From the NCBI RefSeq assembly GCF_000506985.1, contig NZ_KI650980.1:682001-746000 (forward strand): a stretch of 64,000 nt of DNA, read 5' to 3'. The first letter of the stretch is position 1. Every line of letters starts with the position of its first letter. The stretch comes from Advenella kashmirensis W13003 (GTDB taxonomy: Bacteria; Pseudomonadota; Gammaproteobacteria; Burkholderiales; Burkholderiaceae_B). Of the stretch, positions 59,307 to 64,000 are shown one piece after another. Made by a program: the position numbers and the translations under genes. The notes under the pieces are model-generated. The model saw only the letters and a list, made by a program, of their open reading frames with translations, did no database searches and was not told where the DNA came from.

Positions 59307-59639
59307 TTAATCGACGAGCGTAAGATCAGGATTATATTCATCACCCTGCTCGACAATGCCCTTGAGTTTCTGGCTGGCATGAAAAGTCACCACACGCCGG
59401 GCGGAAATCGGAATGACCTCGCCCGTCTTTGGATTACGGCCGGGGCGAGCCGGTTTGTCCCGCACCTGAAAATTGCCAAAACCCGACAGTTTGACCGAAT
59501 CGCCCTTGGCAAGCGACTCGCGGATTTCCTCGAAAAAGGTATCCACAATGTCCTTGGCTTCGCGCTTATTCAGACCTACTCGCTCAAACAGCAATTCCGC
59601 CAGTTCCGCCTTGGTTAAGGTATTGTTTTCTTCCAACAT
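59307..59639 (-). CDS. ihfA: Integration host factor alpha subunit
   Basis: 110 residues of the HU/IHF fold: [32 protein letters not shown], the DNA arm [22 protein letters not shown] with the tip Pro, and FHASQKLKG. The first ten residues and the acidic tail (NPDLTLVD) are typical of IHF alpha. It begins 20 bp after pheT and shares its transcript. AGGAAGGG lies upstream. Confidence 0.95.
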   Translation of the reverse strand: MLEENNTLTKAELAELLFERVGLNKREAKDIVDTFFEEIRESLAKGDSVKLSGFGNFQVRDKPARPGRNPKTGEVIPISARRVVTFHASQKLKGIVEQGDEYNPDLTLVD

Positions 59640-59659
59640 GCTCTCTTTCCCTTCCTGTT

Positions 59660-62065
59660 TTATCTTTTACGAACACCATGCTTTTCTACCAGCAATGTCA
59701 GCACTGCATTCATGCACTGGTCCACGCGTGTGTCTTCCAAGGTGGCCGACGGATCCTGCAGCGTAAACCGCAGGGCCAGACTACGCTCCTGGCTATCGGA
59801 CTTGGGGTCCTTCCAAACGTCAAATAGTGCAATATCTTTAATAATATCAAGGAATTGCCCATCTTGCTGGTTATTGCGGACCGTGTCAAGCAAGTCCTGC
59901 ACATTCAGTTGCGATGGTGCCCACACCGCCAGGTCACGAAACACCGCGGGCTGCCTGGATACTTCCTGATAGTCGGGGAAATGCATTTGTTGCAAGGCTG
60001 TCACATCCAGCTCGAACAACACGGGAGGATGAACCAGTTCGTTATCCTGCACCCACTGGGGATGCAGCTCTCCAACGAAGCCGATAACCTGCTCGCCCAG
60101 CAGCACGTTTGCACTGCGCCCGGGATGCAGCGCAGGATGCACGACGGCCTCGAAACGCAATTTCTGTGCCTGCTGGCTGCACAGCCGCTCAATGTCGTTT
60201 TTGACATCAAAAAAATCAGTCTGGCGCACTGGCAGGCCCCATTGCTCGGGCTCTGCCGGACCCCAGGCAGCCGCAGCCAGGTGCAACGGCTGACGCACCC
60301 CTGCAACAGACAGATCCCCGTCGGTGACCGAAGGATCACGGCGGAAAATGCGTCCCAGCTCGAACACGCGCACCCGGCTCTGCTGGCGCTTCTGGTTGTA
60401 TTGAATATTGGCAATCAGCCCGCCGATCAGACCGGAACGCATCACCTCCAGCTGGCTGGCGATGGGATTGAGCAGCCCGATAGGATCGGCGTTGCCCATG
60501 TAGTTGGTTTCCCAGGCTTTTTCCACAAAACTGAAATTGACCACTTCCTGGTAGTCCAGCGCGGCCATCAAGTGACGCAGATCGTGTTCGGAACGCCGGG
60601 TTTCATTGGTATGCAGCATCACGGCAGGCGCGGACGGCGGATTGCCTGGAATCCGCTCGAAGCCATAAATACGGGCGACCTCTTCGATCAGGTCTTCTTC
60701 AATTTCCAGATCAAACCGGAAAGATGGCGGCGTCACAGAAAACACATCGTCTTGTTCTGTAAAGCTGAAATTGAGTTTGGTGAAGACATCGCGCACATCG
60801 TCGGCCGTAACCGGTATGCCCAGCACCCGGCGACAGCGAGCCAGACGCATGCTCACAGGCTGACGTAATGGCAATGCCAGCGTCTGGTCATTTACCGGAC
60901 CAGCCTGCCCGCCACAAATCTCCAGGATCAGGCTTGAAATATAGTCAATGTGCTCGGGGATGCTCTTAAAATCCACGCCGCGCTCGAAGCGATGGCTAGC
61001 CTCGGAACTGAATTTGTAACGACGCGCGCGGCCCGCGATGGCTTCGGGGAACCAGAATGCCGCTTCCAGATAGATATCGGTGGTCTCCAGGGACACCGCC
61101 GTGGCTGCACCGCCCATGATGCCAGCCAGGCTTTCAATCGTCTCGCCTGCTGCGATCACACCCACATCAGGACTCAGATCCACCGTCTGATCGTTCAGCA
61201 ATGTCAGGCTTTCCCCTTCCCTGGCCCAGCGTACGGTCAGACCGCCCGTGATTCGGGCCAGATCAAACACATGGGTGGGGCGTCCCAATTCCAGCATGAC
61301 ATAATTGGAAATATCGACCAGCGCCGAGACCGAACGCTGCCCTGCGCGTTCCAGACGGCTTTTCATCCACTCGGGCGTAGCCGCTTTGGCATTGACCCCA
61401 CGGACAATCCGGCCGGCGAAACGGCCACACAGATCAGGTGCTTCAACGGTTACCGGCAAGGTGTCCTGGTGTGCGACAGCGACCGGCTGGCTCGCTGGCA
61501 CGGTCAGCCCTGCGCCCGTGAGCGCGGCCACTTCACGCGCCACACCCAGAATTGACAGGCAGTCTGCACGGTTGGGGGTAAGCTTGATTTCAAAAATCGT
61601 ATCGTTCAGGTCCAGCGCGCTGCGAATGTCCTGGCCTACTTTGGCATCCGCGTTCAGCTCTAGCAGACCACCATGATCCTGTGACAAACCGAGTTCGCGC
61701 GCCGAACACAGCATACCAAATGAATCTTCGCCGCGCATACGCGCCTTACTGATTTTGAAGTCGCCCGGCAGAACCGCACCAATACGCGCCAATGGCACTT
61801 TCAGACCCTGGGCAGCATTCGGTGCACCACAAACGATCTGCAGGAGTTCGCCCGAGCCGTCATCGACAGAGCAAATGCGCAATTTGTCTGCATTGGGATG
61901 CGGACGTACCTCATTGATATGGGCAACCACAATCCCGGAAAACGGGGGCGCGACCGGCGCGGTGCCTTCGATTTCCAGACCGGCCATGGTCAGCATATGG
62001 GCTAGCTCATCGGTGGACACCGATGGATTAACAAAGGATCTTAACCAGGATTCAGGAAATAACAT
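59660..62065 (-). CDS. pheT: Phenylalanyl-tRNA synthetase beta chain
   Basis: 801 residues. Domains in order: N-terminal B1, tRNA-binding OB fold ([25 protein letters not shown], about 45-70), B3/4 editing domain, B5 helix-turn-helix, the catalytic-like core and the C-terminal FDX-ACB anticodon domain ([10 protein letters not shown] ... [11 protein letters not shown]). Full length. 45 bp after pheS. Confidence 0.97.
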   Translation of the reverse strand: MLFPESWLRSFVNPSVSTDELAHMLTMAGLEIEGTAPVAPPFSGIVVAHINEVRPHPNADKLRICSVDDGSGELLQIVCGAPNAAQGLKVPLARIGAVLPGDFKISKARMRGEDSFGMLCSARELGLSQDHGGLLELNADAKVGQDIRSALDLNDTIFEIKLTPNRADCLSILGVAREVAALTGAGLTVPASQPVAVAHQDTLPVTVEAPDLCGRFAGRIVRGVNAKAATPEWMKSRLERAGQRSVSALVDISNYVMLELGRPTHVFDLARITGGLTVRWAREGESLTLLNDQTVDLSPDVGVIAAGETIESLAGIMGGAATAVSLETTDIYLEAAFWFPEAIAGRARRYKFSSEASHRFERGVDFKSIPEHIDYISSLILEICGGQAGPVNDQTLALPLRQPVSMRLARCRRVLGIPVTADDVRDVFTKLNFSFTEQDDVFSVTPPSFRFDLEIEEDLIEEVARIYGFERIPGNPPSAPAVMLHTNETRRSEHDLRHLMAALDYQEVVNFSFVEKAWETNYMGNADPIGLLNPIASQLEVMRSGLIGGLIANIQYNQKRQQSRVRVFELGRIFRRDPSVTDGDLSVAGVRQPLHLAAAAWGPAEPEQWGLPVRQTDFFDVKNDIERLCSQQAQKLRFEAVVHPALHPGRSANVLLGEQVIGFVGELHPQWVQDNELVHPPVLFELDVTALQQMHFPDYQEVSRQPAVFRDLAVWAPSQLNVQDLLDTVRNNQQDGQFLDIIKDIALFDVWKDPKSDSQERSLALRFTLQDPSATLEDTRVDQCMNAVLTLLVEKHGVRKR

Positions 62066-62110
62066 GATGTGTTTTTTCTAGGCTCAAATAGGGAATGGAA
62101 GCGGAAAATA

Positions 62111-63133
62111 TCAACGATTGAACTGACGCAGGAAACGCAAGTCTCCTTCGTAGAACTGTCGCAAATCATTCACGCCATAACGCAGCATGGTCAGACGCTC
62201 AATGCCGGAGCCGAACGCAAATCCAATGTATTTTTCCGGATCCAGACCGAAATTGCGCACGACAGTCGGATGCACCTGACCGGAGCCTGAGATTTCCAGC
62301 CAGCGGCCCTGGTTGGGCCCTGATGTAAACATCATGTCGATTTCTGCAGACGGCTCGGTAAAGGGGAAAAAAGAAGGACGAAAGCGTACGCTCAGGTCGT
62401 CCGTTTCAAAGAATGCTTTCAGAAAATTGGTATAAACGCCTTTCAGATCGGCAAAGGAAATATCCTCGGCAATCCACAAGCCTTCTACCTGGTGAAACAT
62501 GGGTGAATGCGTCGCGTCGCTGTCCACCCGGTAGGTACGCCCCGGTGCGATGACTTTAATGGGTGGCTTGTTCATGCGCGCATAGCGTACCTGCATGGGG
62601 CTGGTATGCGTACGCAATAGAAACGGCAAGCCGCCGGCATCGTTCATATCCACATAAAACGTATCCTGCATGGAGCGGGCTGGGTGGTTTTCGGGATTGT
62701 TCAGGGCGGTAAAATTGGTCCAGTCATTTTCGATCTCAGGGCCATCAGCGACATCAAAACCGATACTGCGGAAAATGTCCTCAATGCGCTGCCACGACTG
62801 GATGACAGGATGAACACCACCCATGGAGCGACCCCGGCCGGGCAAGGTGACATCAATTGTTTCCGCGGCTAGGCGCTGATTGAGCTCATCCCGGGCAAAT
62901 TGTTCACGACGCGCATTCAGCAGGGTTTCGATTTCCTGCTTAGCCCGGTTGATGCGGGCGCCTTCGGCTTTTTTCTGATCAGGCGGTAACTGCGCCAGCC
63001 CCTTCATAAAACCGGTAATGACTCCGTTTTTTCCAAGAAATTTTGCTTTTTCGTTCTCAAGCGAAGCCGAATCGGTCGCGAGTGCGAATTTGTCTTTGGC
63101 CTGAAGAATCAGATCGTCCAGCGATTGCGTCAT
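62111..63133 (-). CDS. pheS: Phenylalanyl-tRNA synthetase alpha chain
   Basis: 340 residues. An N-terminal coiled coil for tRNA binding (about 1-90), then the class II core: motif 2 [12 protein letters not shown] and FHQVEGLWI, and motif 3 [20 protein letters not shown]. Substrate-pocket residue region [10 protein letters not shown] is intact. Separated from rplT by 82 bp that hold a hairpin. Confidence 0.97.
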   Translation of the reverse strand: MTQSLDDLILQAKDKFALATDSASLENEKAKFLGKNGVITGFMKGLAQLPPDQKKAEGARINRAKQEIETLLNARREQFARDELNQRLAAETIDVTLPGRGRSMGGVHPVIQSWQRIEDIFRSIGFDVADGPEIENDWTNFTALNNPENHPARSMQDTFYVDMNDAGGLPFLLRTHTSPMQVRYARMNKPPIKVIAPGRTYRVDSDATHSPMFHQVEGLWIAEDISFADLKGVYTNFLKAFFETDDLSVRFRPSFFPFTEPSAEIDMMFTSGPNQGRWLEISGSGQVHPTVVRNFGLDPEKYIGFAFGSGIERLTMLRYGVNDLRQFYEGDLRFLRQFNR

Positions 63134-63153
63134 GAAATTACCATTCTTGAAAT

Positions 63154-63186
63154 AACAAACGGGACCCGAAACGAGCCCCGTTTGTT
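63154..63186 (-). promoter_or_regulatory. Hairpin between rplT and pheS, possible attenuator
   Basis: AACAAACGGG/CCCGTTTGTT perfect 10-bp stem with a 13-nt loop. Downstream on the minus strand comes ATTTCAAG, so the T run is poor. It could slow readthrough from the ribosomal genes into pheST or protect RNA ends. Confidence 0.45.
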
Positions 63187-63215
63187 GTACAGCACAAATT
63201 TAAATCGTCAGTGGA

Positions 63216-63575
63216 TCAGGCGCCCAGGGCAGATTTGGCCTGTTTGACAACGGCAGCAAAACCTGCCTTGTCGTTGACAGCCATGTCGGCCAGAACCTTG
63301 CGGTCCAGTTCAATGGCGGCCTTTTTCAGTCCGGCGATAAATACACTGTATGTCATGCCGTTTTCACGGACTGCCGCATTGATACGGGTAATCCAGAGAG
63401 CACGGAATGTACGTTTCTTGTTGCGGCGGTCACGATATGCATACTGACCAGCACGCATGACTGCCTGTTTGGCAATACGGAATACATTGCCGCGGCGGCC
63501 ACGATAACCCTTGGCTGCTGCGATAACTTTTTTGTGACGAGCACGTGCGGTAACACCGCGTTTTACGCGAGGCAT
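63216..63575 (-). CDS. rplT: 50S ribosomal protein L20
   Basis: 119 residues, highly basic, with the family start [28 protein letters not shown] and the end block [10 protein letters not shown]-like ([11 protein letters not shown]). Follows rpmI by 13 bp. In many bacteria L20 represses its own operon. Confidence 0.98.
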   Translation of the reverse strand: MPRVKRGVTARARHKKVIAAAKGYRGRRGNVFRIAKQAVMRAGQYAYRDRRNKKRTFRALWITRINAAVRENGMTYSVFIAGLKKAAIELDRKVLADMAVNDKAGFAAVVKQAKSALGA

Positions 63576-63588
63576 AGTTTAACTCCTA

Positions 63589-63786
63589 TCAAGCAAAAGG
63601 CATCATGGCTTTTACGGAAGCCACGTTGGAATCATGAACGGCTGTTGTGCCGCGCAGTTGACGTTTGTTTTTCGTGGTTTTCTTTGTCAGAATGTGACGT
63701 TTGAAAGCATGACCACGCTTGATAGAACCACTACCGCGTACGATAAAGCGCTTGGAAGCACTTTTCTTGGTTTTCATTTTGGGCAT
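63589..63786 (-). CDS. rpmI: 50S ribosomal protein L35
   Basis: 65 residues from the ATG at 63786: [20 protein letters not shown], then basic blocks [16 protein letters not shown]. The frame is open 47 codons further upstream, but that part is not ribosomal-protein-like and is leader sequence. Confidence 0.97.
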   Translation of the reverse strand: MPKMKTKKSASKRFIVRGSGSIKRGHAFKRHILTKKTTKNKRQLRGTTAVHDSNVASVKAMMPFA

Positions 63787-64000
63787 AACTGATACCTGCA
63801 AATGTGGATAAAAGGTGCCTAATAACCATTTATTAAGACTTTGCTGACCCGTATCCTTTTCCCCTGCATCTTCCGCTCGAACGGCCCTGTTCCTGTCGGA
63901 ATCCATATTGCACAAATCATTCTGCACAAATACGTATTCAAAGCGCGCCTACGGCATGCGGGAAACCATTGATTATACAATGATTTTTCCAGGATTGTCA
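63787..64000 (-). promoter_or_regulatory. Leader and strong promoter of the rpmI-rplT-pheST-ihfA operon
   Basis: A perfect -10 TATAAT (63972-63977) stands 18 bp from TGACA (63996-64000, with the first -35 base beyond the window), which is close to the sigma-70 consensus. It would give a leader of about 180 nt before rpmI. No infC coding sequence is seen in this leader; infC, the usual upstream neighbour, would lie beyond the edge. Confidence 0.65.

Noticed and set aside
59855-60868. Long plus-strand ORF (337 codons) opposite pheT
   Set aside because: Shadow of pheT, which has all its domains in the minus frame.
63787-63927. 47-codon N-terminal extension of rpmI or the end of infC
   Set aside because: The extension is not ribosomal-protein-like, and the text shows none of the IF3 C-terminal pattern; treated as leader.

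Overview
The window reads as a chromosomal segment of a betaproteobacterium of the order Burkholderiales, most likely family Alcaligenaceae (Bordetella/Advenella/Castellaniella-like). The reasons are a Bug-type periplasmic receptor, the gene order rpmI-rplT-pheS-pheT-ihfA-merR, surE-pcm-nlpD near rlmD, nadE followed by a PII gene, a BktB-type thiolase and moderate GC. Genus is inference. Nearly everything is core chromosome. There is no insertion sequence, prophage, CRISPR array or plasmid gene.

1-9.3 kb (minus strand): the end of an RND multidrug pump operon (adaptor, then a transporter running off the left edge); a three-gene ABC importer of the TrpXYZ-like type with a terminator-like hairpin between the binding protein and the membrane genes; then a thiolase and a spermidine-synthase-like methyltransferase fold. 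9.4-16 kb: exonuclease III, a SecD-like lipoprotein, an rRNA pseudouridine synthase, chorismate lyase, nadE-PII and argH. 16-24 kb: rlmD, a His-rich Spy/CpxP-like protein, a PolB-like exonuclease and surE-pcm-nlpD, with no rpoS where one is expected; then plsY and tsaD. 24-30 kb: a purine permease, a thioredoxin, yigZ, the ABC-F protein ybiT, an LD-carboxypeptidase with a His tail, tadA and two adjacent hexanucleotide tandem repeats.

30-37 kb is the most accessory-looking part. A LysR regulator sits divergent to a Bug receptor, class III CoA-transferase, (3R)-hydroxyacyl-CoA dehydrogenase-like SDR and MaoC hydratase. These fit one pathway: capture an organic acid, load it on CoA, hydrate and oxidise it. 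Next comes a yafC-dkgB pair whose intergenic region carries a duplicated 70-bp AT-rich block around a relic of an SDR gene. 37-46 kb holds the purine genes guaA, guaB and purL, with an alpha/beta hydrolase on the opposite strand between guaB and guaA.

46-59 kb is a string of envelope, repair and small hypothetical genes: a PBP7-type endopeptidase, a YpfH-family protein that has lost its catalytic serine and histidine, yqeY, dinB, a helicase IV-like protein with a degenerate nuclease-like insert, several small lipoproteins, a YceI protein, a GFA-type zinc protein, tRNA-Pro(GGG) and an FMN-dependent lactate dehydrogenase. 59-64 kb is the conserved translation operon rpmI-rplT-pheS-pheT-ihfA-merR.

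I found no coherent new defence or mobile system. The best leads are the duplicated promoter with gene relic, the hexamer-repeat ORF, the two proteins with eroded active sites, and the LysR-Bug-CoA cluster.
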